Part shown: positions 22,801 to 34,200 of the stretch, one piece after another
Numbering within the stretch: the stretch's first letter is position 1
Layout: each line of letters starts with the position of its first letter
NCBI GenBank assembly: GCA_009602735.1
Contig: WELA01002751.1
Span: forward strand, 1 to 57,684
From: Mesotaenium endlicherianum
Taxonomy: Eukaryota > Streptophyta > Zygnematophyceae > Zygnematales > Mesotaeniaceae
Direction of reading: 5' to 3'
Length of the DNA stretch: 57,684 nt
Made by a program: the position numbers and the translations under genes
Notes under the pieces: model-generated
The model's database searches: none
Seen by the model: only the letters and a program-made list of their open reading frames with translations
Told to the model about the DNA's origin: nothing

Positions 22801-23815
22801 GTCCAGCGCCTCGAGCGAAGTCAAGCCGGCAAATGTACGCATGCCCGCAGCAGTGATGCAATCGCACGCCTTGCAGCTCAGCGTCTTCAGCTTCCCAAAG
22901 TCTGTCACCGCCGCACAAGAGCTCCTACTCTTGTGAGAGCTCAAGCATGAGAAACAGCAACAGTTGAAAATTACATGCATCGCTTCAAGCAAGCAGCGCA
23001 ACCATGCCAGCTAGTGCTGCCGCCGCCGCTGCTGCTGCTGGACGGTTCCTCCTTGGGAGGTAGCCGCAGGGCTCACCACGGAGAAAGGTGAGACCCGCAT
23101 CGCTGACTCTGTAACAGGAGTTGAACGCCAGAGACTCCATGTTGGTGGCGTGCAAGAGCTGCAGTAGGCCCACGTCGGTGATACTGCCACAGTGCGACAA
23201 GTCCACGGCCAACAGCGCCTTCTGGTGCCCTCCGATCTCGGTCATCCATTGATCAGTTAGTCCCGGGTAATTTGCCAAGTCAGCATCCTGCGCAGTGCAA
23301 CAGGAGGGACCGAGAAACGCATGTCAGCATCCAAAGCAAGCAGCACAAGCACCACCCTCGCCCTAAGCAGCAGAGCAAGAGGAGGAAGCCAGGCTGACCG
23401 ACCTGGAGGGCGCAGCCGGCAAACGCGGGCAGCATGGAGGCCGTCAAGCACTTGGCCGCCACCAGCTGGTTGAACACGCGCTGTGCCAAGTCTGCGGGGA
23501 GCGCAGCCAGCGACTCGTAGCTATGCATGCTCTGCACCCCCCTCCACCACCCGGATTGTGCGAGGCCGTCACTTTTCAAAAGTGCATGGTGTTGGCCAAC
23601 AATTGGCAACTGAATGCAACCCGAGCCAGAAGGTGCGGAATGCACCGAAATCCACAGAAGGAGGGTCAGGAGCACATGCAGCAACTCCGCCAAAGTCAGC
23701 ACTCACAAGTTTCTTGCCTGCACATACCTGGCAAATGCGTTCAACACAGAGCTCCAGCAGGCTGCTGGGGGCGACAGAGAACTTGCTCCTACTGCTGCTA
23801 CTGCCGCTGCTGCTG
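19835..23815 (-). CDS. F-box-like LRR protein, multi-exon, interrupted by assembly gap
   Basis: Plant-type F-box/LRR (FBXL14-like) protein, probably a substrate adaptor of an SCF ubiquitin ligase. Exons on the minus strand: about 23728-23815 (LLELCVERICQ), 23403-23531 (F-box-like LPADLAQRVFNQLV, then CALQ), 23077-23287, 22755-22901, 22499-22645, 22188-22262, 21999-22073, 21752-21823, 21521-21606 (incomplete), 21009-21152, 20793-20864, [gap], 19835-20031 with stop TAA 19835-19837. All boundaries have GT-AG and compatible phases. The LRR exons begin and end in phase 1 and are 72, 75, 144 or 147 bp, one or two 24-25 residue repeats each, such as LTSLDLFGAKITDVG. Introns are about 110-240 bp. Family members are usually near 580 residues. 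The true start exon was not identified, one repeat is lost at the N at 21520, and at least one exon lies in the 20047-20572 gap. Confidence 0.87.
20047..20572. other. Assembly gap (526 N) inside the LRR gene
   Basis: The gap is bordered by C6 on the left and C16 followed by A6 on the right (20573-20594). The homopolymer probably stopped sequencing or assembly. By homology the gap should contain one or two LRR exons between 20793 and 20031. Confidence 0.9.
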
Positions 23816-26800
23816 GCAGCCCTCCATAATGATCCCTTGCTGGCCTCCCTGCTCTCCGTCCCACTCACCCCACTCCCCCCCCCGGTTATCCATATCCTTG
23901 TGGCACAGCTCATCGTAAGAATTCCAGTCAGGGCGAGGGGAGCCCCCCTCTCCCCTGGCTGGCAGAACAGGCAGCAGAATTATATACATGCAGGCATACT
24001 AGAGTGGGTACTCGGAGCATGCTGGACCCTGCAAAGCGCCAGACGAGCAACAGCTCAAACTAGAAAAGGAACAAAACACACACACACAGCATGAAGTCAA
24101 CGGGCCCTCGACAGAGACATTCTACATGCTGAGCATTGCAGCCCCGTTATGTATCCAGCAGGCAGCAGGCTCACCTCGGGGGAGACACAGAGGCTTCACG
24201 GCCGACACATGCGCAGCCGCCACCTAACCTTCTGGAGCATGCACCCCCCATCCGTTCTTCCTACACCAAACTGCCTGCTTGACTGTTGTGGCCTCCCCTC
24301 AGGGATTCCTTTCAAACGTGCTTCTGCTACTTGCTTGGCGTCTTCTTCTGTTCGTGCCACGTCTAGCTCTCTTGCTCCTCTTCCTGTCCAGATGCCAGCC
24401 TCAGCCTGCATGCTTAGCTCCAGGGCTACGCAGCCGAGAAGTGCTGCTCTAGCATCGCCATCATCACCACCATCGTACTTCTGGCCACCCAGCTTGCAGG
24501 GCGCATCCCCAGCCCATACACAACATGGTGGAAGGCAGGCACCCTTCTAGTAGCACAAGCCAGACTCACCCAGTCGCCCGCGGAGTATCTTCAGCGTTCC
24601 TGTCAAGGACAAGAAACCAACAACATTCCCTTAGTGGGACCTTTTGTGGGCCAGATAAACTGTGAGTTCCACGGAGATGTAGCTGGAACAAGAACTTCTG
24701 AGTATGAGCTGATTCAATGAGGGAAGGCTATGACACATTCTGTAAGATCCTGGATGCAGAACTACGGGGCTACTATGGTCTACTCAGAAAGCATTGTGCA
24801 ATTACGTTGCACTCATGATAGGCGCTGTCAACTTGGACTAATCTCCCAATCCTGCTACTTTACATGATTGAGTCCTGCTACCCGAAACGTCCAAGTTCCC
24901 TACCTAGAAGATAGTAATCACCGGCAAACTACCTAAGCTACCTAATTTTCCAAGGACGTGTTTATACAGGCTGGGACCAGGCCTGGTCAATGAGTGACAT
25001 TTTTTGCTGCAGGAACAAAGTTGCATCACAATAGTAAATATTCCTCAGAGGAATAGTCCTGCATAAATTGCAATACCTGGCATTCATACCTGCTTTACAC
25101 ACCAAGTGCAACTACTGGGAAAACAAGATTGTAACAGATACAACCATCTTCTGCACCCAGAGCACACATACAAACCTCTCACACTTCTTTGGCGACGTAA
25201 TGATATTGATTAATTTACATGAATTTGGGCATTTGTTTCAAGCAAGTGCATCGGGCGCTAGTTGCGAGCAACCAATATGCAACTGAACTCCGCATTCCCA
25301 CATTCATGCAAAATCTCATGCTACATACACGTGTGAAGACGTGCTTGGTACAGCACTTATCACGAAACTGCATGACCACGAGAAGAGCACCACTACCGAT
25401 CGGCACATTGCACACCGCCGAGAGATCTTCACTCAAATCCACGAATTTAAGCTGAGGAAAGTGCATTACAGTCCTGCTTGCACATTCCTTGTACATATTG
25501 GCCACACAATGCAGTGACTAACTTTGACCCACAGATGGCGTGAATGACAAGAGCATCATCAATACTCAGGAAAATAACGGGCAAAGCTCAAGGGCACGCG
25601 GTACCCTTGAGCACACTGATTAAGTATGTCAACATCGTCATTCAAATGCACAGGCCTAAAGAGGACTTTAAATAGCCCCGCACCCAGGAATTCACACAAC
25701 CACCCCTGCCCGGTACTTACACAGATAAGGTCCACATTCCGTGAACAAGGACGGACATGGGACACAGAAAATAACTTCGCCATGCCATGAAGTACTTAAT
25801 CCCGTTACAAAAAAAGGCAAGATTGGGTCTGCTCCAGGACCGCACTGCTGCACATGCATACATGTAGCGGGCCACAAGAACAGTCGCTCCCACCTTTTGT
25901 GTATACTGCGGAGAAGTTTGCACATGAGGTTTGAGGGTTACCTGCTCTGGATGTCCGCCCCTTTGCGCCTGAATACTGCATGGCTCCTTCAGCTACTCAG
26001 TTTGTTTCTTGGCATCAGGCACGACATTTCAGCACTTCTAATATGACGCTTGCCAGTTGGTATGCGTAAGGTGGAATGTCCTCAATTGCCTGCACCTGGA
26101 AATATTTGTGGGACTAAAAAGGTGTGGTCCCATGCAGGCTCCAGCAAGTCCCAGCAGGTCCTGGTCCCTAACAGTGCCTCACAGTGCCTCACAGCACCAA
26201 ACAACGCCCGGCGGCATCCAATAGGAATGCAGTCAACAATGTTGTCCAGCTTCGCTTGGCTGGCACAAGCGTGTAAGAACTCGATAAGATATTACTTTAA
26301 GCCACTCGTCACAATCTTACGTGCGCCGAGGTCGCGCTCAATCCCGCCAGGTTCTTTACGAGCAATTTCTTTATAAATCAAGGAACAAATCATGTTTTTA
26401 ACTCTAAAAGTGTTCCATGTCGCGACATTTACCAGTTTGACGGCGCCGCACCCGTGACGCAGGTCACGGCCGCCCAGTACGAAGAGTCAACGCTGACTCA
26501 CCGACCAATTGACCCACCTCTGCGTGGTCAGCATTGAAAGTCAACGTCCAAGTCACAAAAAAGCGGGACTGTGTAAGGGTCAAAATTGACACTCAGTGAT
26601 GGGTGGGGTTTGACAGCCAAGTCAGCTGAGAAGTTAACTAGGCCAGGACCAATAATGGTCCGCACCAGCAGCTGCCAAGACACGCATCGCTGACTGAGCA
26701 GCCACCCTTGCAAATGACAAGTCAGGAGAGGCTGGCTGGAAGGGCCATCTCAGCCATGGACCAGTGGTAAGACTGCCACGTCTTAAGCAGCCACCTCAGG

Positions 26801-26957
26801 CGACATAGGCGCTAAGGCCACATAGGCGTGCACGCTGATCGAAAGGTTAAGCAGTCACGCGCGACAGTCACGAGGCATGCATGCATGCTGTCACGTCAAA
26901 TAACTTAAGCTGTCACGAGGAACTAGTGCAAGAACAACATGCATGCTAAGCGCCATG
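23816..26957. other. Intergenic, possible 5' part of the LRR gene at the left end
   Basis: On the minus strand a frame at 24196-24411 (MQAEAGIWTGRGARELDV) could be an upstream exon of the LRR gene, but nothing beyond a possible GT donor supports it. 24560-26440 has no recognised gene. 26440-26957 is rich in GTCAACG, GTCAGC and GTCACG-type words and resembles an LTR flank, but no partner was found. Confidence 0.4.
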
Positions 26958-27421
26958 TGTAAAGATCCGCCGAGTGGTCGGATGCGGCGCGTGCGACACG
27001 TCGCCAAAAGGCAACGGAAGTATTGGTTTGAATTGTATAAGTACAATAGGCGCGCAATCAAAGTATCTCAAGTTACCTTCTCCTCCGTATCACTACATTG
27101 GTATCGGAGCGCAAACGTACGCAACCGTGTCCAGGAGACAAGGAGAATGCAAAACTCGTCGATGGTACGGCCGTACGGCGATCTTTGGTATGTACAAAGA
27201 AAGGACACTATCCGGAAACAACGTCCCTCGCACCGCTGCGGCCTAAGTGCCCGGGACGTGCACACTTGTAGGTGGGAGGAGTGTAGCGATCCGCCGCGTG
27301 GCCAGATGTGGCGCGTGCGACACGTCGTCGGAAGGCGACCGAAGTGCCTATTTAAATTGTATAAGTACAATTGGCACGCAATCATAATTTCTCGAGTTAC
27401 CTTTTTGTTCGTTTCGCTACC
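26958..27421 (+). mobile_element. TRIM-1, miniature LTR retrotransposon of 464 bp
   Basis: Two 140-bp direct repeats (26958-27097 and 27282-27421) start TGTAAAGATCC / TGTAGCGATCC. The left one ends CACTACA. A PBS, TGGTATCGGAGC, lies one base after the first LTR (27099-27110), and a polypurine stretch GGTGGGAGGAG (27271-27281) directly precedes the second. Flanks are CCATG and CTATG (4 of 5 match). The 184-bp interior has no coding capacity. This is the full structure of a terminal-repeat retrotransposon in miniature, which must borrow proteins from an autonomous element. A second copy is at 46762-47256. Confidence 0.88.
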
Positions 27422-28260
27422 CTATGACTAAGCATTGAAATCCTCAAAAGAGGATCGCATGCGTGGTGCTTGGGTAAGGCACGAGCCTGGCACGAGCTTG
27501 CCTCATTCTTGCCTCGCACATTTTGCCAAGAAGCAGATGGGAGCGCAGGAACGAAAGGAGAAGAGAAAGAAGGGCGCTAAGAAGAAGGAGTTCCCAAGGC
27601 CACAGGAGAGCAAGGAAGCCACGCTTCTGTCGACGCATAGGAGATGCTCTCTCATTGAATCATAGAAAGTTAGAAATCAAGAGTTCCCAAGGAGGGATCG
27701 CGCTTGGAAAAAGGTTGAGAATTTGCAGAATGGAATCTATTAGGACTTCTAGTGCAAATCTGGATCAAACACCACAAACGTGCAAAGAGCACATAAAATG
27801 GTGAGTGCTTTGTAAGTTTCCAAGTTCTCATATGTTTCAATTGTCAAATTGCTAACAGCAAGAGCAGGAGTAACCAGTTAAGTCCTCAGCGAAGAGCTGA
27901 GTGAGTCCAGTCAGCAGTGGAAACTGCTAGGCACGGTTCTGAGTGAAGAGCTCAAAACAGGCCAGCATAGATGCTGTACTTTTAGAGCCTTGTAAGTTGT
28001 GACTTTGTGAAAGTTAAGCGAAAGCCCTAGTGGGCGATTTTCTTTGAAAATTGTTGTTATGTGTTGATCTGCTTAGACGTGATTTCTACAAACTAGAATT
28101 TGTTCATTTGTGCAACCCTTGACTTGGACGATAAACTATTTGGAAGTAAGACACTTTTGTCCTACTTATGAGAAGTTCAGTTGATTGGTTCAAGTGAACA
28201 AAAAAATCCAAGCAAATGGGGGATTGAGGCCTATGAGGGCCCCCGGTGCTTAACCTGGAA
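27422..28260. other. Intergenic, no recognised gene
   Basis: A Lys/Glu-rich short frame (27435-27665) and AT-rich sequence with no recognised motif. 28229-28249 is weakly similar to 28814-28834 across the MITE-like element. Confidence 0.4.
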
Positions 28261-28816
28261 GCCTAGTTATGGAATACGAATACGTTGCATTCGCATTTTG
28301 AATACGCACAGGCGTTATGCGTGAGAAATCGGCGTAAAACGACCCAAATACGTGTGTCGTTTAATAAATTGACTAATAAAACGGACGCGTGTGTGAGGGC
28401 CAACTTATTTTTTCAATCTGACACGCTGCCCTCGAATTAACCGTGCGAAGTCAAGTCAGCGACCTGGTGGCACGACGTTAACAGATATCGCCAATCTCAA
28501 ACAACATTACCCGCGTCAATGGGTCCCTGCAGCTCGACAGTTGGTTTGTGGAGATATTTGAAACTCACAAAGGGTGTACACACCCGCTAACATGGCCGCG
28601 GGGAACGTGGTTGCGATTCGGTCTTACGCTTACGTGTACACGAACCAAAATTCTAATTGAGTCTAAGTAAAGAAAAACCAAAATCGACAGGTTAATAGAC
28701 TGGGATCGACCATCTAGTCGAATTAAACTTTGTATACACGTATTTAGCAAGTACGATGCATTTTATCGTATAATCCGCACCCGACCAACCTATACGCACG
28801 CATTCCATAACTAGGC
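28261..28816. mobile_element. MITE-like element with perfect 15-bp terminal inverted repeats
   Basis: GCCTAGTTATGGAAT at 28261-28275 is exactly inverted at 28802-28816. The 556-bp unit is non-coding. Both ends continue with TACG/GCGT-rich words (for example AATACGAATACG left, TATACGCACGC right), suggesting longer, decayed inverted repeats. No clear target duplication was found, so the superfamily is open. Confidence 0.55.
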
Positions 28817-28854
28817 CTCGAAGGGGACCCAGTGAAATTCAACTGTACATATGG

Positions 28855-29526
28855 TTGAGGAGTGGTAGAAGCTACCAGCTTGTGGAGCTTGTGGAAGGCT
28901 CTAATTCAAGCCAGAGTCCACCAAGAAGTGAGACCCTGAGCTACCAGACAACCCGTGGAGAGAGCAAACATCGCGAGACGAGTCTCGCAAGATCTCCGCA
29001 AACAGTGAGAATCCATATAGCGAGTGTTTCTTTGCACCTGATTTGGGATGAGAAACCTAAGTTCAAGTTGTCTACACAATGCTTTAATGGAGGAACCGGT
29101 GATACTAGTCTCTTTTTTGAAGAAATCGATGAGATCTATTGGACAGACTTCTTCGAGAAGATCCGAAAGAATGCCTCCTATACACAATTTGTTGCATGTA
29201 TAAGTCTGGTTCAGTACTTGGACAAGAATGCCTTGCTACTCCTTTGCGAATTCCATAACGATGAGAATCTTACTCAAAAATGGACATTTACAGAGCAAAA
29301 GAAGGCAAGAGATTTGAAAATCCAGAAAGAGGTTGCTAAAGCCCGGATGACCGCTTTGTCTTCAAGAGGAGCAGTATCTGCTGCACTTGCTGTTGCACCT
29401 GTTGAGAGTGTGGAGTTAACTGCATATACACAAGAAATCATAGAGGCCTTACAGCAACTCACAGATTGCCAGCAAAGGGCCGCTAGTGGAAATGATGATG
29501 CTGGATTTATTAGAAAATTACAATAA
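28855..29526 (+). CDS. Hypothetical protein, unknown
   Basis: A 223-codon frame directly upstream of the family C 5' LTR. The N-terminal third is Ser/Arg-rich. The middle is acidic and aromatic (FFEEIDEIYWTDFFEKIRKN) and the C-terminal part is helical and Ala/Glu/Gln-rich. I recognise no domain. It stops 10 bp before the LTR, so it could be the surviving part of an older element or gene truncated by the insertion. Its length and even composition argue against chance, but there is no homology support. Confidence 0.35.
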   Translation: MRSGRSYQLVELVEGSNSSQSPPRSETLSYQTTRGESKHRETSLARSPQTVRIHIASVSLHLIWDEKPKFKLSTQCFNGGTGDTSLFFEEIDEIYWTDFFEKIRKNASYTQFVACISLVQYLDKNALLLLCEFHNDENLTQKWTFTEQKKARDLKIQKEVAKARMTALSSRGAVSAALAVAPVESVELTAYTQEIIEALQQLTDCQQRAASGNDDAGFIRKLQ

Positions 29527-29535
29527 GTGTGTACG

Positions 29536-30038
29536 TGTAGTAATTTGAAATATTATGTATTAGTATGCATATATTTTAATGTTTTCAAATATATTTGGAG
29601 TGGTATTGTGTGGAGTCAAGTGTGAATAGGTACTCTAGTAACTTGGTTCATGTCCTTTGTACCTTCCAAGGCATTTTCGAAGTTAGAGGAAAGACCTAGA
29701 AGAACTCCATGTGGCAAAAGTCAGATGTGCCATTTTTAGGTCAAAAGGACATGTGTACATTATTCTAGAAAGAGGTGGCAAGTTTTGGGATGTGTTGGGT
29801 GCCAACACATCAACATACACCTTCCTAGAAATTACTTATGTAGCAAGTATATAAACAAGAGCTAGAACATAGAAAGACATTCCAGAATCACTCTTGTACT
29901 TGCCAAAATCCAGAAATATATTAACTTTCAAGAAGCCATCTCTCTTTCAAGAAGCTACCACTTGTGTTCAAAGATCCTTGTCTTGAATAGATAAAGTATT
30001 CTGTTTTACTAAGTACTTTATCTATTTGTTTCACTACA
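29536..30038 (+). repeat. 5' LTR of family C copy 1
   Basis: 503 bp, TGTAGTAATTT to TTTCACTACA. The 3' LTR begins TGTAGTG, giving a 7-bp inverted terminus with CACTACA. A TATATAAAC box at about 29848-29856 is the likely promoter, with transcription expected to start near 29880. Confidence 0.93.
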
Positions 30039-30039
30039 G

Positions 30040-30051
30040 TGATATCGGAGC
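30040..30051 (+). other. Primer binding site of family C copy 1
   Basis: TGATATCGGAGC, one base after the LTR. Another family C copy (45379-45390, minus strand) has TGGTATCGGAGC, so this copy has one mismatch to the tRNA-iMet site. Confidence 0.8.
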
Positions 30052-30075
30052 TAGGCACTTTGGTAGCACAAGAAG

Positions 30076-31281
30076 ATGGCCGATCCTCAAGACCAACAGC
30101 AAGCTTTGGAAGGAAGCCCTTCCTCTCCAAGACACCCTCCTCCAGCGCCGATGGGAGAGCCCACTCAAGAAAATCTGCAACAACAAGAAGCACCACAAGG
30201 AGGAGCACCGTCAAATCCCGTGGCAGCCGCTATAGCAAAGTTGACCCCACCACAAGGAGTTCCCGCAAATGAGTGGGCAGCCTTCCTAATGACCGTCCAC
30301 AACCAAGTGGGCTTGGCCACCTATGAAGCAACCGTGCAAGCGTCAAGAGAAGCTATGGCTGCCATGGTTGCCCCTATTGCGAGCAATGCTCAAAATCCAG
30401 CCCCGGCTCAAGCGCCTCCACAAGAGCCAACGAGAGCAAGGAAACTCATCAAGCCCGGCAAACCCGACACTTTCAACCCCGGGAAAGGTGCCAACCTGAA
30501 TTTATGGCTCTACCAAGTGGAGACGTACCTCGCGTTCCTTGAAGTACCCGAGGAGGACTACGTTCCCTTTGCCGTTACCTTACTTAGAGGAGCAGCAACA
30601 TCATGGTGGCGTAACTATCAAGCGGCTATATATCAAGCTATGGCGCACCCCATGCTCGGCCAAGAGCCCCCACCATCATATGCAAGATGGGCAGATTTTC
30701 GTGAGGCCCTCAAGAAGCAATTCATGCCCATCAATGCGGAGAAGATTGCCCGAGGAAAGCTCCACCATCTCAAGCAAACGACGTCCGTTCAAGAGTATAC
30801 ATCCAGATTTCACGCCCTCACTCTTGAGATCCCCAACATGTCTCTCGAGGAGAAGATTGACCGTTACATCTTTGGCCTCAAACCCAAGGTGGCAAAGGAA
30901 GTGGAGTTACGCGACTTGACGGACTTCTCAAAGATCATTGAAGTGGCCCAAAAGGTGGATACCTTGGATTTCAAGCACTCCGTGCCTTCATCTTCACGGG
31001 TACCGACGACGCGGGTGTACGCAGCCCCTTCCACATCCGAATCTGGACCCACACCCATGGAAATCGGAGTTATTAAAAGGGACCCCGCGGCTGCCCGGAA
31101 GAGTGGAAGACCCTCCAATGACACTTATGATGCAAGAAACCAGCAAGGAGTGAAAGCAAGACTCTCCCCGGCTGAAAAAGAAGCTCTCATGACGGCTGGA
31201 CTATGCTTCTATTGCAAGGAAAAGGGCCATCGTGCACTTTCATGCCCCAAAAAGTTGTCAAAAAACGGACAGCGCCGGTAG
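30076..31281 (+). CDS. Family C Gag polyprotein, intact
   Basis: 401 residues starting [10 protein letters not shown] at the first ATG after the PBS. The N terminus is Pro/Gln-rich and probably disordered. The gag core is at about residues 155-275 ([15 protein letters not shown] to [12 protein letters not shown]). One CCHC knuckle ([14 protein letters not shown]) is at about 377-390. The stop TAG is at 31279-31281, within the 5' arm of a perfect hairpin and 12 nt after an A AAA AAC heptamer. The frame is uninterrupted. It should supply capsid and nucleocapsid for virus-like particles. Confidence 0.93.
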   Translation: MADPQDQQQALEGSPSSPRHPPPAPMGEPTQENLQQQEAPQGGAPSNPVAAAIAKLTPPQGVPANEWAAFLMTVHNQVGLATYEATVQASREAMAAMVAPIASNAQNPAPAQAPPQEPTRARKLIKPGKPDTFNPGKGANLNLWLYQVETYLAFLEVPEEDYVPFAVTLLRGAATSWWRNYQAAIYQAMAHPMLGQEPPPSYARWADFREALKKQFMPINAEKIARGKLHHLKQTTSVQEYTSRFHALTLEIPNMSLEEKIDRYIFGLKPKVAKEVELRDLTDFSKIIEVAQKVDTLDFKHSVPSSSRVPTTRVYAAPSTSESGPTPMEIGVIKRDPAAARKSGRPSNDTYDARNQQGVKARLSPAEKEALMTAGLCFYCKEKGHRALSCPKKLSKNGQRR

Positions 31282-31295
31282 GCCAGGAGCCTACC
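31260..31295 (+). promoter_or_regulatory. Probable -1 ribosomal frameshift signal of family C
   Basis: A AAA AAC at 31260-31266 is in the gag register (codons AAA 31261, AAC 31264). A 10-nt spacer follows, then a perfect 7-bp hairpin GGTAGGC (31277-31283), loop CAGGA, GCCTACC (31289-31295). The gag stop is inside the 5' arm. Slipping back one base gives exactly the open pol frame. Confidence 0.8.
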
Positions 31296-34200
31296 ACCCC
31301 AAGACCCACTTCACGAGAAGGCAACACGCCAAGTGAGGTGGAGACCCCCGTTGAAGACGACGTTCCAGCCCCAATGAGTTTGAGAGGTTACCTTGGAGGA
31401 GAGAAGGTCCACATCTTGGTGGATAGCGGAGCTCAAGGCAACTTCATTGCTGCAGATTTTGCCACCAAGCACGGTATTACTATGCGAACTCTTGACCACG
31501 ACGAGGAGATTATGATGCCCGATGGATTCTCCTATACTACCCCTTCCAAGAAGACGTACCCCTTGGCACTCTCTATCAAGTCCTTCAAGGATAGAGTAGT
31601 GTTCTCCCCCATGCAATTGGGCAAGTACGACGTCATCCTAGGGACGCCTTGGTTGACCAAGCACAACCCCCAAGTTGATTGGAGGACCGGTACTATCAAG
31701 ATCAAGAATGACATCACTTCAAGAATCTGTATTTTGCGCGCAATCCAGAATATCCAGACCCAAGACATCCAGAAGCCGGCACACGAGATACTATTGTCCG
31801 CCCTCCAACTCAAGAGACTTGTGAGGAAGGGACACGAGCTTCTTTTGGCCTTGATCACGCCAAAAGACATCAAGAAAGACATCGAGAGTCAAGAAGGCAG
31901 CCCCGTTCCCAAGGAGATACAAGAAGTCTTTGAGGACTACAAAGAAGTGTTCTCCCCGGAATTGCCCAAGGGCCTACCCCCCAAAAGATTCGTAGACCAC
32001 AAGATAGAGTTGGAGCCCGGAAGCAAGCCCATCTCTCGGCCTACGTTCAAAATGTCATACACGGAGCTAGACGAAGTCAAGAAGCAAATCAAGGAGCTAC
32101 TGGAGCATGGCTTCATTCGACCTAGCAAGTCGCCATTTGGAGCCCCGGTGCTATTTGTCAAGAAGAAAGATGGTACCTTGAGGATGTGTGTGGACTATCG
32201 CGCCCTCAACAAGATCACCATCAAGAATCGATACCCGCTGCCGCGCATGGATGAGCTCATGGACCGGCTGGTTGGAGCCAAGTACTTCACGAAGATTGAC
32301 TTACGGAGCGGCTACCACCAGATTCGCATCGCAGAACCGGACATAGAGAAGACGGCATTCAGGACAAGATATGGACATTTTGAGTTCATGGTCCTGCCAT
32401 TTGGACTCACCAACGCGCCAGCAACTTTCATGACTATGATGAACACCATATTTCAGCCCATGTTGGACAGATTTGTGGTGGTATTCATCGATGACATCCT
32501 TATCTACAGCAAGACCCTTGAAGAGCATGCGAGACACTTGAAAGAAGTCCTTGAAGTATTGAAGCAAAACAAGCTGTTTGCGAAGGAGTCAAAATGCGAG
32601 TTTGCCAAACAAGAAGTGGAGTTCCTAGGTCTCCACGTGACTGCTGATGGCATCAAGATAGACCCCAAGAAGACCACGGTGGTGGAGGAATGGCCAACCC
32701 CCACGACCAAGAAAGAACTCCAGTCATTCTTGGGATTTGCCAATTGGTACAGAAAATTCATCCAAGGCTTCTCGCACATAGCAGCCCCCCTGACAGATCT
32801 ACTCAAGAAGGACAGGCTATATACATGGACCGAGAAAGAGGAAGAGGCATTTCAAGAGTTAAAGCGAAGATTGACCACATCCCCGGTGCTCACACTCCCA
32901 AGTCCAAACCCAGATTGGCCCTTCCACGTCATCACCGATGCATCTTCCTATGCAATAGGAGCAATCCTGCTTCAAGACCAAGGCAAGGGACTGCAGCCCA
33001 TCGCCTACGAGTCAAGGAAGCTAAATCCAGCCGAGCAAAATTATACAACCACGGAGCGAGAGGCATTGGCGATTGTACATGCCTTGAAGGTTTGGCGCTG
33101 CTACGTTGAAGGACGCAAAGTACTGGTCACCACGGACCACGAGGCGTTAAAGCACCTCCAAACGCAGCCGTATCTCTCAAGGAGACAAGCAAGATGGAGC
33201 GGATACTTGCAACAATACAACATCACGATTCAGTACCAGCCCGGCAAGACAAACCCGGCTGACCCCCTCTCAAGACTGCAATTAAATGCAGTGATGGTAT
33301 CCCTGAAGACAGATCTGGAAGCTCGATTTTCAGCCGCCTATGAAAGAGACCCTTACTACAAGAACGGAGAAGCAGCCTTGGACCCATGCAAGAAGCAAGA
33401 AGGCAATTATTGGGTGAGGCAAGATACGGGCCAGAGATGTGTTCCTAATGACTTAGACCTCCGGCTCTTGCTTCTACGAGAAGCACACGACAACCCTCTT
33501 GGAGGACACTTTGGAATCCTAAGGACCACGGGCGTTCTAGCTAGGACTTATTGTTGGCCAGGCATGTCTAAGCAAGTCAAGGAGTACTGCAGGAGCTGTG
33601 ACACATGCCAAAGAATCAAGCCATCATCGCAAAAGGCGGGAGGACTCCTCCAACCACTACCAATCCCCGAAAGACAATGGACGGACATCTCAATGGACCT
33701 TATCGTGGACTTGCCCGTGACACCTCGAGGCCATAATGCAATACTCACGGTGGTGGACAGACTTACCAAGATGGCTCATTTTATTCCCACGACGACTAAG
33801 GCTACAGCACCACAACTTGCAAGACTCATCTTTGACAACATCTTCCGACTCCATGGACTACCATCAAGAATTGTGTCAGATAGAGATCCAAGATTCACAA
33901 GCCATTTCTGGAAAAATCTCTTCAAGAACTTGGGTACATCGCTGGATATGTCTACTGCCTACCACCCACAATCAGATGGGCAAACCGAGCGTATGAATCG
34001 TACCCTAAAGACCTCTCTAAAGGCCTACGTGTCTACCCTCGAGCAAGACTGGGACATGTACTTGACCCCCCTCGAGTTTGCCTACAACAACACTACGCAG
34101 GCCTCTACCCAAGAGTCCCCATTCTTCCTCAACTATGGCTTCCATCCGACCACGCCACTGAGCTTCACGGCTGGCCATGATGAAGTACCTGCAGCCACAG

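Noticed and set aside
25215..25505. 96-codon minus-strand frame with an LRR-like phrase (LKFVDLSEDLSA)
   Set aside because: Only one weak repeat-like phrase, no splice pattern matching the LRR gene, and several kilobases upstream of it.
26943..27431. 162-codon frame across TRIM-1, and similar frames over TRIM-2
   Set aside because: They run through LTR, PBS and interior without regard to the element's structure. There is no conserved product between the two copies.
28229..28834. Similar GGCCT...GGTG words on both sides of the MITE-like element as a target duplication
   Set aside because: They match at about two-thirds of positions, are offset from the termini, and one overlaps the inverted repeat.
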